DNA of 64,000 nucleotides from Pristionchus mayeri. Its lineage: Eukaryota; Nematoda; Chromadorea; Rhabditida; Neodiplogasteridae. Shown here in pieces: positions 15,001 to 26,100 of this stretch. The notes beneath the pieces were generated by a model, which was not told the origin of the DNA, searched no databases, and was given only the letters and a program-made list of their open reading frames with translations. The position numbers were made by a program, and so were the translations under genes. Every line of letters begins with the position of its first letter. The first letter of the stretch is position 1. The stretch lies in assembly GCA_036245805.1 (NCBI GenBank), contig BTRK01000006.1, positions 28,462,901-28,526,900 on the forward strand, in the 5' to 3' direction.

Positions 15001-17943
15001 TCGACTGAGTCTTCCTCCGTCACTTCTTCTGCAGATAACGACCCTTCGACTGAGTCTTCCCTCCGTCACTTCTTCTGCAATGAACGACCCTTCGACTGAG
15101 CCTTCCCTCCGTCACTTCTTCTGCAATGAACGACCCTTCGACTGAGTCTTCCCTCCGTCACTTCTTCTGCAGAGAACGACCCTTCGACTGAGTCTTCCCT
15201 CCGTCACTTCTTCTGCAGTGAACGACCCTTCGACTGAGTCTTCCCTCCGTCACTTCTTCTGCAGTGAACGACCCTTCGACTGAGTCTTCCCTCCGTCACT
15301 TCTTCTGCAGAGAACGACCCTTCGACTGAGTCTTCCCTCCGTCACTTCTTCTGCAATGAACGACCCTTCGACTGAGTCTTCCCTCCGTCACTTCTTCTGC
15401 AGTGAACGACCCGTCGACTGAGCCTTCCCTCCGTCACTTCTTCTGCAGAGAACGACCCTTCGACTAAGTCTTCCCTCCGTCACTTCTTCTGCAGATAACG
15501 ACCTTCGACTGAGTCTTCCCTCCGTCACTTCTTCTGCAGTGAACGACCCTTCGACTGAGTCTTCCCTCCGTCACTTCTTCTGCAGAGAACGACCCTTCGA
15601 CTGAGCCTTCCCTCCGTCACTTCTTCTGCGATGAACGACCCTTCGACTAAGTCTTCCCTCCGTCACTTCTTCTGCAGATAACGACCCTTCGACTGAGTCT
15701 TCCTTCCGTCACTTCTTCTGCAGAGAACGACCCTTCGACTGAGCCTTCCCTCCGTCACTTCTTCTGCGATGAACGACCCTTCGACTGAGTCTTCCCTCCG
15801 TCACTTCTTCTGCAGTGAACGACCCTTCGACTGAGCCTTCCCTCCGTCACTTCTTCTGCAATGAACGACCCTTCGACTGAGTCTTCCCTCCGTCACTTCT
15901 TCTGCAGTGAACGACCCTTCGACTGAGCCTTCCCTCCGTCACTTCTTCTGCAGTGAACGACCCTTCGACTGGGTCTTCCCTCCGTCACTTCTCCTGCAGT
16001 GAACGACCCTTCGACTAAGTCTTCCCTCCGTCACTTCTTCTGCAGAGAACGACCCTTCGACTAAGTCTTCCCTCCGTCACTTCTTCTGCAGATAACGACC
16101 CTTCGACTGAGTCTTCCCTCCGTCACTTCTTCTGCAGTGAACGACCCTTCGACTGAGTCTTCCCTCCGTCACTTCTTCTGCAGTGAACGACCCTTCGACT
16201 GAGTCTTCCCTCCGTCACTTCTTCTGCAATGAACGACCCTTCGACTAAGTCTTCCCTCCGTCACTTCTTCTGCAGAGAACGACCCTTCGACTAAGTCTTC
16301 CCTCCGTCACTTCTTCTGCAGATAACGACCCTTCGACTGAGTCTTCCCTCCGTCACTTCTTCTGCAGTGAACGACCCTTCGACTGAGTCTTCCCTCCGTC
16401 ACTTCTTCTGCAGATAACGACCCTTCGACTGAGTCTTCCCTCCGTCACTTCTTCTACAATGAACGACCCTTCGACTGAGCCTTCCCTCCGTCACTTCTTC
16501 TGCAATGAACGACCCTTCGACTGAGTCTTCCCTCCGTCACTTCTTCTGCAGTGAACGACCCTTCGACTGAGTCTTCCCTCCGTCACTTCTTCTGCAGATA
16601 ACGACCCTTCGACTGAGTCTTCCCTCCGTCACTTCTTCTGCAATGAACGACCCTTCGACTGAGCCTTCCCTCCGTCACTTCTTCTGCAGTGAACGACCCT
16701 TCGACTGAGTCTTCCCTCCGTCACTTCTTCTGCAGTGAACGACCCTTCGACTGAGTCTTCCCTCCCTCACTTCTTCTGCAGTGAACGACCCTTCGACTGA
16801 GTCTTCCCTCCGTCACTTCTTCTGCAGTGAACGACCCTTCGACTGAGTCTTCCCTCCGTCACTTCTTTTGCAGTGAACGACCCTTCGACTGAGTCTTCCC
16901 TCCGTCACTTCTTCTGCAGATAACGACCCTTCGACTGAGTCTTCCCTCCGTCACTTCTTCTACAATGAACGACCCTTCGACTGAGCCTTCCCTCCGTCAC
17001 TTCTTCTGCAATGAACGACCCTTCGACTGAGTCTTCCCTCCGTCACTTCTTCTGCAGTGAACGACCCTTCGACTGAGTCTTCCCTCCGTCACTTCTTCTG
17101 CAGATAACGACCCTTCGACTGAGTCTTCCCTCCGTCACTTCTTCTGCAATGAACGACCCTTCGACTGAGCCTTCCCTCCGTCACTTCTTCTGCAGTGAAC
17201 GACCCTTCGACTGAGTCTTCCCTCCGTCACTTCTTCTGCAGTGAACGACCCTTCGACTGAGTCTTCCCTCCCTCACTTCTTCTGCAGTGAACGACCCTTC
17301 GACTGAGTCTTCCCTCCGTCACTTCTTCTGCAGTGAACGACCCTTCGACTGAGTCTTCCCTCCGTCACTTCTTTTGCAGTGAACGACCCTTCGACTGAGT
17401 CTTCCCTCCGTCGCTTCTTCTGCAGATAACGACCCTTCGACTGAGTCTTCCCTCCGTCACTTCTTCTGCAGTGAACGACCCTTCGACTGAGTCTTCCCTC
17501 CGTCACTTCTTCTGCAATGAACGACCCTTCGACTGAGTCTTCCCTCCGTCACTTCTTCTGCAGAGAACGACCCTTCGACTAAGTCTTCCCTCCGTCACTT
17601 CTTCTGCAGATAACGACCCTTCGACTGAGTCTTCCCTCCGTCACTTCTTCTGCAGTGAACGACCCTTCGACTGAGTCTTCCCTCCGTCACTTCTTCTGCA
17701 ATGAACGACCCTTCGACTGAGTCTTCCCTCCGTCACTTCTTCTGCAGAGAACGACCCTTCGACTAAGTCTTCCCTCCGTCACTTCTTCTGCAGATAACGA
17801 CCCTTCGACTGAGTCTTCCCTCCGTCACTTCTTCTGCAGTGAACGACCCTTCGACTGAGTCTTCCCTCCGTCACTTCTTCTGCAGATAACGACCCTTCGA
17901 CTGAGTCTTCCCTCCGTCACTTCTTCTACAATGAACGACCACG
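1..17943. repeat. 46-bp tandem satellite array with higher-order structure
   Basis: About 390 head-to-tail copies of a 46-bp unit fill the whole stretch. Each unit has the core TTCCCTCCGTCACTTCTTCT followed by a variable CAGTGAAC/CAGATAAC/CAGAGAAC/CAATGAAC/CGATGAAC segment and GACCCTTCGACTGAG; most units carry a PstI site (CTGCAG). Copies differ mainly at three or four diagnostic positions (GAGTC/GAGCC/AAGTC, CCGTCAC/CCCTCAC, and the CAG-GAAC segment). A rare 48-bp variant (CAGAGATAAC) occurs at 2193, 4955 and 6107. The array runs off the left edge and is cut by the N gap on the right. No long reading frame is present; 77-codon open stretches are by-products of the periodicity. Confidence 0.97.
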
Positions 17944-18443
17944 NNNNNNNNNNNNNNNNNNNNNNNNNNNNNNNNNNNNNNNNNNNNNNNNNNNNNNNNN
18001 NNNNNNNNNNNNNNNNNNNNNNNNNNNNNNNNNNNNNNNNNNNNNNNNNNNNNNNNNNNNNNNNNNNNNNNNNNNNNNNNNNNNNNNNNNNNNNNNNNNN
18101 NNNNNNNNNNNNNNNNNNNNNNNNNNNNNNNNNNNNNNNNNNNNNNNNNNNNNNNNNNNNNNNNNNNNNNNNNNNNNNNNNNNNNNNNNNNNNNNNNNNN
18201 NNNNNNNNNNNNNNNNNNNNNNNNNNNNNNNNNNNNNNNNNNNNNNNNNNNNNNNNNNNNNNNNNNNNNNNNNNNNNNNNNNNNNNNNNNNNNNNNNNNN
18301 NNNNNNNNNNNNNNNNNNNNNNNNNNNNNNNNNNNNNNNNNNNNNNNNNNNNNNNNNNNNNNNNNNNNNNNNNNNNNNNNNNNNNNNNNNNNNNNNNNNN
18401 NNNNNNNNNNNNNNNNNNNNNNNNNNNNNNNNNNNNNNNNNNN
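17944..18443. other. Assembly gap of exactly 500 N
   Basis: All 500 positions are N. The round length suggests a placeholder of unknown true size. It separates the satellite from the carrier gene and hides the 5' exon(s) of that gene and the right end of the array. Confidence 0.99.
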
Positions 18444-18463
18444 CCCATTTCCTTTCTCTGCAG

Positions 18464-19616
18464 GGATCACTCCTCCTCTTTATTCTCTCGCTGTCATCAA
18501 TGCCACAGTATTCGGAATACACGGAATGGTCTCCAAGAAATTTGAAAACCCAGACTCTATTCAAGTGAGAAAAATGAGACTTCAACTATCTATTTTTGAT
18601 TGGACGCAGCTATAAAAGTAAATGTACAAATCTGCAATCAATCGATTGTACAGTATTATTTCCTCTTGTAGGCTCATTTCTCTGCGGGATGCGCCGCGGG
18701 TCTCGCTCAATCGATATTCGCGACTCCATCAGAACGGATAAAATTGCTGATCCAGATACAGAAGGATTCGGCACACACTAAATACAAGTCTCCGTTCCAT
18801 GCAGCGAGGAGTCTCGTACAGACAGAAGGAATCGGATGTCTCTCCCGGTCAGTTCCTCCCTTCCTCCCCCCCCCTCCCCCCCCTCTCCCTTCCCTTCCTG
18901 AGTAAGATGATGGCAGGGGCTTCATCGCGACAGTATTGCGTGATTGTCCAGCCTTCGGAATCTACTTCGCATCGTACGATTGGATGGCCAGGAAGATGAG
19001 TAAGGATGGGACGATGGAGAGTCTCACTACTCTCCAATTACTGAGTGCTGGAGGTCAGTACTGCTTCCTTCCCTCCCTTAATCCCTCTCCCTTTCAGGTG
19101 GGGCAGGAATGCTCTCGTGGTTATTCAACTACCCTACGGATATCATCAAGACCCGATTCCAGGTCGATTTCCTCTTTTCTCCTCCCTCATCTTCGATCTC
19201 AGGCTTGCAATTCGTACAAGTCGTACTACGATTGTATCCTCAAGACATACGCAGAGAATGGATGGCGATCCTTCTTTGTTGGTCTCAATTCCACACTCAT
19301 CAGGTATTGAATAGTCAATCAATCAGTCATCAATATGTTCATTTCGAGAGCATTCCCCTCCAATGCGGCTACCTTCTTCACAGTGGAATGGACTTATCGT
19401 TTGCTAATAGACAATAACCTATTCGATTCGCCGAAGGAGGGACACACTCACAAGCATAACAGCAAGGTTTGTGGTGGGTGGTATCCACAGCTAGTCCCTC
19501 CTCTGCAGAAGCAACACGTGATGATGCCTGATCTGTGGCACAAAAACTGGTTCATCCTTCCCGAGGCAGGATCCACCTCGATAGACCCCATGATTCACGG
19601 ATGTCGATTCATCTGA
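18464..19616 (+). CDS. Mitochondrial carrier (SLC25), carnitine/acylcarnitine type, 5' end missing
   Basis: Seven exons are visible: 18464-18564, 18672-18847, 18917-19055, 19098-19162, 19203-19303, 19349-19466 and 19509-19616 (TGA). All introns are GT..AG, phases match, and introns are about 40-107 bp. The translation carries SLC25 signatures: NATVFGIHG; the repeat-2 signature TPSERIKLLIQIQ; FIATVLRDCPAFGIYF; GAGMLSWLFNYPTDIIKTR (repeat 3); and RAFPSNAATFF. The SERIK..IQIQ form is typical of carnitine/acylcarnitine carriers (SLC25A20/A29/A45-48, C. elegans dif-1), which exchange carnitine esters across the inner mitochondrial membrane. About 269 codons are seen against a usual 300 or so, so repeat 1 begins in the N gap. 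The last intron (19467-19508, 42 bp) is divisible by three and could also be read through. Family assignment is secure; the substrate is inferred. Confidence 0.9.
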
Positions 19617-20128
19617 CGACCACGATTAGCCGATTGTTCACTCGCTATTCCACTCGATGCTCTTCAATGACGGTTAACCATTGTTCCCACCATCAATGCA
19701 TGCTTATTGTACCAAGTGAAAGATACCATTAGAAAGCATTATATATAGAGAGAAATAAACTCGATACTCGGGGTATAATCCATCATTTTATGATCACAAA
19801 ATAAAACAACTTAAAGATTAGTGCAACTTCAAAAAATTAACGAAGGAATTTGTGGATAAAGTGTAAGAAGATGGGAAACAAGAAGGAAGGTGGAAGAACC
19901 TTTTTCACATACAAATTTCGAAAACATAAAAAAATAGTTCCAAAAAAACGCTTAGAATACTGTCAACGATAAATAGTCCTGATAAAGGTGAAGCGATGGA
20001 TATCCTTGTGAAATCGGGTCGAACCTACTGAGGATCAGTTAAAATATTTAAACTCGAAAGGGGTGATTGAATACAAAACAATAATACAGAGCGTGATCAA
20101 ATAACACAGACCGTCTGGAGGGCGAGGG
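19617..20128. other. Convergent intergenic stretch
   Basis: This stretch lies between the stop of the plus-strand carrier gene and the stop of the minus-strand gene ending at 20129. It is AT-rich without a convincing reading frame, and holds only the putative 3' UTRs. Confidence 0.6.
19754..19759 (+). terminator. Candidate polyadenylation signal of the carrier gene
   Basis: AATAAA lies about 138 bp after the stop codon of the carrier gene. No cleavage site can be seen directly. Confidence 0.45.
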
Positions 20129-23100
20129 TTACACTTGTATATGAGCAGCCATAAATGAGAATGCTTCTCCCAATTGGGTCTCCTTGTTGTCGTAGCCAGA
20201 ACCATCCCTCATCGTCACCCTTCCATCCACATCCATTCTCAACTGTCTGGATTAGACATTCCACGTGGTGTGGGCAATCAGGTACGTTACATAGATTAGA
20301 TATAATACATAATGGATGCAAATTATAGCATACCCCTCATAAGAATGACCAATTGCGTCCTCATGAATGTGATGGTCTCTCATTGGATTCTCAATTATTT
20401 CTCCCATCTCGTCCCACTCATACTGATATCCATCCTCCTCGCCTCCTTCTCTCATATCTTCTTTGTAAATGCTCTGCTAAAAAAAACATACTTACAGTTG
20501 CGCCAATAAATTTTCGGAGACTTTTCAAACTTCTGTGTTTTTCAATCAGGAAAGTTATCGAGTCGAAAGTTGGTCATGGTATAGCAAATAGCAAACAGCC
20601 ATTGCATAATGATGGCGGAGCCTTACTGCAAAATAGGGTCGCAAAAAAAGTTAACATCTCGGATTCTATACAAGATAGAGGCTCGCTCCAGGCATCAAAA
20701 TGATCCCCACCACGATTTCAATTAATCCTGAGACTATGTTAGCAATGGATCAATATTTTCCTATAGTTTAAATACAAAAAAATCACTTTTTGCACGATCA
20801 ATTTTCAACACTACAAATTAGAGGGAAAATTTTGGAAAAATCCTATTTTTATAAAATAATGTTGAAAATGTATTGAAGAACTGATTCCCTACCTTTTAGG
20901 CATTTGGGCAACTTTCTAGGCCGAAGCAAACGATTTCTGGAGGTATATTCTGGTTCTGACTGCAAGGCACGCCTTTGTATGCGAAAGAGCAAGTGAAAAA
21001 ACGAAAAAAAACAGCGAAAGAGCCTCCGGAAATCAATAATTGCGGCTTGGAAAATATATGTTTTAAACAAGTTGGGAATCATATATTTCCAACTGTCTTG
21101 GATAAAAATTGGATTTCCCAAAATTGTCCTTCTTATTTGTAACTCTCAAAAATTGGTCATGCAAAAAATGCTGCAGCCAAGGTGTGAGAGCCACATTTTT
21201 TAAAAAATCTGGGACCCCCCACTCAAATCTTCAACAATTTTTCATTCTAACATGATGTGCAATGGGGTAATCGAGGGCGTTGAAAAAGGATAGCGTCACT
21301 AGAATCTCATTAAATGCTAATTTCAGCGAGTATCAGGTTGTTTTTCTAAGCCCCGCACCTCGTGGTGCGGTGCAAGCGATCCAGCGGTTCGCTGGGACAC
21401 ACCGGTTCAGCGTGTCATTTTTTCAAGATTTCGATCTTTTATTTTCAGTTTCTTTTGTTGTATTCAATAGAGCTTACATACATGACCAATAACCACTTTC
21501 CTGATGGGCAATTTTGAAGCAAAATAGGAGTGCCTAACTTCACAAGCATCCCAGTTAAATCATGACAGCGATTCCCAGGAAATATATTTTTCAACTGTAT
21601 CAACTAACGTCGCGAGCGTGCTCATACAGTACCGGACAAAAGTTTCGTAACAAATTCGTCGTTGTCATCTTTCTTCAAAACTAAGATAGAGACCTACGGT
21701 TTGCAGCATTCGATAGATAAACCGCACGAGAATATAAAGATACCATACATGATAGCTTAAATCTATATTGCAAAATACCGTAATCACGGCCCGTTAAAGC
21801 CTCCGAGGTCAGAGCCGCAACGCGTAAGAAATGCGCGTGGAGTTCGCTGGAGCGAAATAATAACAATCCTAGGATTAATATTGGGCGAGTGTTCAATTTT
21901 GGTTTAAAAAATATTATTTGTTTATATAATCTCTTCCGCATAAGCACAACGAATATTAATATTTCAAAAAAAGTATACATGTACGTCATTTAGGCGAAAA
22001 AAATGAACAAAACTCTATGTTAGCTTTCGTACTCGCTGTCTTCGAAATTTCGCATACTTATTCATGAATGGTTTCTGCATTAAGCGACAAGAAATTCGAT
22101 TTTTATCTATTCGGGAACGATTGATTTCATGTTGATGAAAATCACGATCGAAAATTTTTCGAATTTTGGAATTCGACATGCAACCAACATGAAACTTTGT
22201 ACAGTAGTTCTCCAACACTAATATACAGTACATGCAAAATTTTGACTCCGTAGCTCATCTGCGCTCAAAGATGTGACCAAAATACAAAATTTTAGATGTC
22301 TATGAAAATCGATATACCGGCTTTCTCTGAAATGCACCAAACCAGTCACATGTTAGATTATGATCATCAGAGTAGAGACCCGGGTGTGCGGTTAGAGTGC
22401 GTCCCCAGTTACCATAATTTGTAAGAAGGTTATCAAACATCGAACTGGCACACGCAGAACCGTAAACTGGGTTTTCAGGGTGCGATTTACTTTCAAAAAT
22501 ATTTTTTAACCATTTTCATGTTAAATAGTATATTGTTTTTGGCTTTAGCCGATTCTCCTATGAAACAAATGAACTATGGACAACTGGTGGTACTACATAA
22601 TAGTACCACCATTTGTCCATAGTTCATTGATAACTTCTCACCCGTCCTCACATTAGGCTAATTTCGAAAATGTTGTTTTCGTGCTGCTAATAAAGCATGT
22701 TATCGAGAATTCAAGCACTTGCCGTCTCTATTCGCGTGCATACATCAATTTTTGCTACCCTTGAGCATTTCTCAACGCCAAAACGGGCGCTGAGAAATGC
22801 TCGGAAACAAAAATATCCTCACTTGAACATGACGAACCTGTGGTTTGACTTTGCCGCGACCTACTTCTTGTGCCGGCAGTTGCCGTCTCTATTCGCTTTT
22901 GCAGGTCAATAGTGAACCATTGAGCATTGCTCTGGCAAAAACTGGGAGGTCGGAAATGATCCGAAAAAAAGTTATCGTCACTTAATTTTTTGGATTTTGT
23001 CGCTTGCCTTTGTTCAGGGGAGCGCTTGCTTGACAACCGCGCGCCTTCGTGGCCGCGTGCACGCACTTATGTGGCGGGAGTTTGGAAAAAATGGGGGGGG

Positions 23101-26100
23101 GGGGGTTTCTAGCCAGTTAATTTATTGTTTAATATTCAATCGATAATTTACGTTTATTGATTTTTCTTATAAAATAGAAAATACAAGTGCAACATATAAT
23201 TAGCTGGGAACGCATAACCGCATTACGCGTAACCGCAACGCGCCGCGGGAATACGAACTTGAAATCGCAACGCGTAACCGCGACGCAACGAGTGGCACCG
23301 CAACGCTCCACACCGCGGGAAATATGAACTGGATCCCCAAAGCGAAGAGGAGAAAGGGAGCTCCGTCCATTTATGACCGTTTCTAAAGCGGGGGAGCGGA
23401 GGGCCGTGCCGCGACCTACCTCCTTTTTTGCCGGTACTTGCCGTTTCTATTCGCTCACACCAGGGTACATGCTTCCTCCGTGCATCATTTGACAAAATGC
23501 TTCGCTTTATACTGCTCCGGAATTAGAAATATTGTTCATTAAAAACTCTACCCTTGACAATTTCTTTATTTCGTTGATATTTTCTCATATCTCACATATC
23601 ATTTTCTAGCCTTTCTACTCTTTCTTCATAAACGATTATCAAAATATTTCAGGAAATATACATGATTAATCCCTGGAATTAAACTACAAAAAATGATTTA
23701 AAAGCAAAATATTTAATATATTTAAAAAATAGCCATGACATGATGAAACAATGCGACACACGATGCGCTCCAACTCAAAAATTTGATTATTGTAGTTCCG
23801 AGAACATTACTCATTTTGTATTAATCTCCGTATTTTTTATATTCGGCATATTTTGTTAGTTTATTTTTGCCTACTCGATTATGCATACCCGAAAGTATAG
23901 AAAACACATTAAGAATCATTTTTTATAGCGCTTCCGAAAATTGCTATCTCTACATCAGAGGTTGTCACAGCAAAATCGCTGCACTGTTAGTTCTCGTCAT
24001 TTTTATGCGTTGCGCTACAGTATCTCATGCGTCGCGGCAGCCGGTGTTTTTGCATCAAAATCCCAAACTATATTTTAAAATATTTTATGAGTGTTTTCAG
24101 ATTCTTAGGCATGCCCAGTTCACTGAAATCAATACAAAATTTACCAAACAATGCTCAATTTATCAATAAAAAGGTGGTGTGTAAAAATTAAGGGGGTCGA
24201 TCTTCCCAAAGAATGGCAGTGTTTTGACACTATTTATTTATTGCATAAAATTAGTTACGGTCTAAATCGCAAGAATGATCATTGTTCCTAATGAAAAGGC
24301 CACAAATAAAAATACAGCATCTCATTTAACAAAACAATGCCGTTGAAAAAGTACGGTAGTTCAAAAATAAAGTCAGTTCCCATTTTTTAAATTTACTAGG
24401 CTCCTGGCACGGCATGCCTTAGGCTTTTTTACGGAAGTTAACTCGTGATAGCATTTTACGGAAGTGCGTTATTACGGTCTTGATGTTGCTGTGGTTGTGC
24501 TCTCTACACAGTTAGTGTGAACAGATTCCAACATACGGTAGAGTTTTAAAAAAATGTCTAAAACATACACGGAATTTGATTAGGGTATTTTGCAATATAG
24601 AGATAAGCTATCATGTATGGTATCGTTATCGTACGTGATGGAAATATAGGAACGGAAACCGTGAGATTTCGAAAAATATCATGTTTCGTGGAATATGGTG
24701 AATTTACATTTTTTGCGACTTTTGCTTTTTTTGCATTCTTTTTTCATATTTGTTTTCATAAAAAGGATGGCTTTTTACGCTGAAATATTGCTAGAAATGC
24801 ATTAAAAGCTCGTGAAAAACACGCAAGATTGATGAAATATCCGTAACCGGGTTTTAGTACGATTTCGTCAAAATTGCATGTTTTTTAAAGTGCTTTTACT
24901 GCATTTCTAGCAACATTTCAGCGTAAAACCACCATCCGTTTTATGAAAACGTATATGAAAAAAAGAATGCAAAAAAGCAAGTCGCAAAAGTGGAAATTCA
25001 CCTTAATCCTCGAAACGTGATATTTGTGGAAATCGCACGGTTTTCGTTCCTATATATGAGACCGTTTGCGATAGATTCGATAACTCCTAGCGAGGCCTCG
25101 GAACAGCTCGATACTTCAAATTCAAGAAAACATAGTTTCTGGGGTAGTTTTCGATCCTGAACACAATGGTCACCATCATTTTGCATAATGCGTTCATTGG
25201 AGTCCGGTGTGGTGCCTTGTCACTTCCGGCCAAAACTGATTTTATATGTGTATCTCGGCCAGATTAGATGCTGGAGTCACGAAATTTCGCGTTCGCGAGC
25301 AGAATTTTAGGGCGAATCGAGCTTTGTATTTGATTTGTCATGAATTTTGTCGGTTCGCGAGATAATGCGACTTTTGGACTCGATAACTTGTGCGAGGGGA
25401 GACCATAACCATTCGATCCTGCTTTTCATGCTTATTCGAATGGTATATGCATGTATGGCGATTGGAGGTCGACAGCATTCGTTCGTTCGATTTAATGATT
25501 TTTCACTGCATTTCACTGGAGAATTGATTAAAAAGGGGGAGGAAAATGATAGGGTGAATCATTTTGACCCTCTCATTCTTCGATTTACACAGAGAATTGC
25601 AGTGAAAAATCGCTAAATCGAAAGAACGAATGCTATGTCGACCTCCAACTGCCATGCATGTATATACAATTCGAATCGGCATGAAAAGCCGGATCGAATG
25701 GTTATGGTCTCCCCCCGCACAAGTTATCGAGTCAAAAAGTCGCATTATCTCGCGAACCGACAAAATTCATACCCAATGAAATACATGGCTCGATTCGCCT
25801 TGAAATTATGCTCGGGTACGCGAAATTTCGTGCTTTCAGCGTCTAATCTGGCCGAGATAAACATATAAAACCAGTTTTGGCAGGAAGTGACAAGGCGCCA
25901 CACCGGACCCCAATGAACGAATTATGCAAAATTATGGTGGCCATTGTGTTCAGCATCGAAAACTACCCCAGGAACCGTTTTCGTGAGTTTGAGGTTTCGA
26001 GCTGTTCCAAGGTCTTGTTGAATCTACAAACGGTCTCATATTCATCACGTACGATATATTCTCGTGCGGTTCATTTATCGAATGCTGCAAACCGTAGGTC

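Noticed and set aside
1..17943. CRISPR array
   Set aside because: There are no unique spacers; units are contiguous tandem copies in eukaryotic DNA.
17825..18585. Frames of about 200 codons across the N gap
   Set aside because: They consist mostly of unknown residues from the 500 N.
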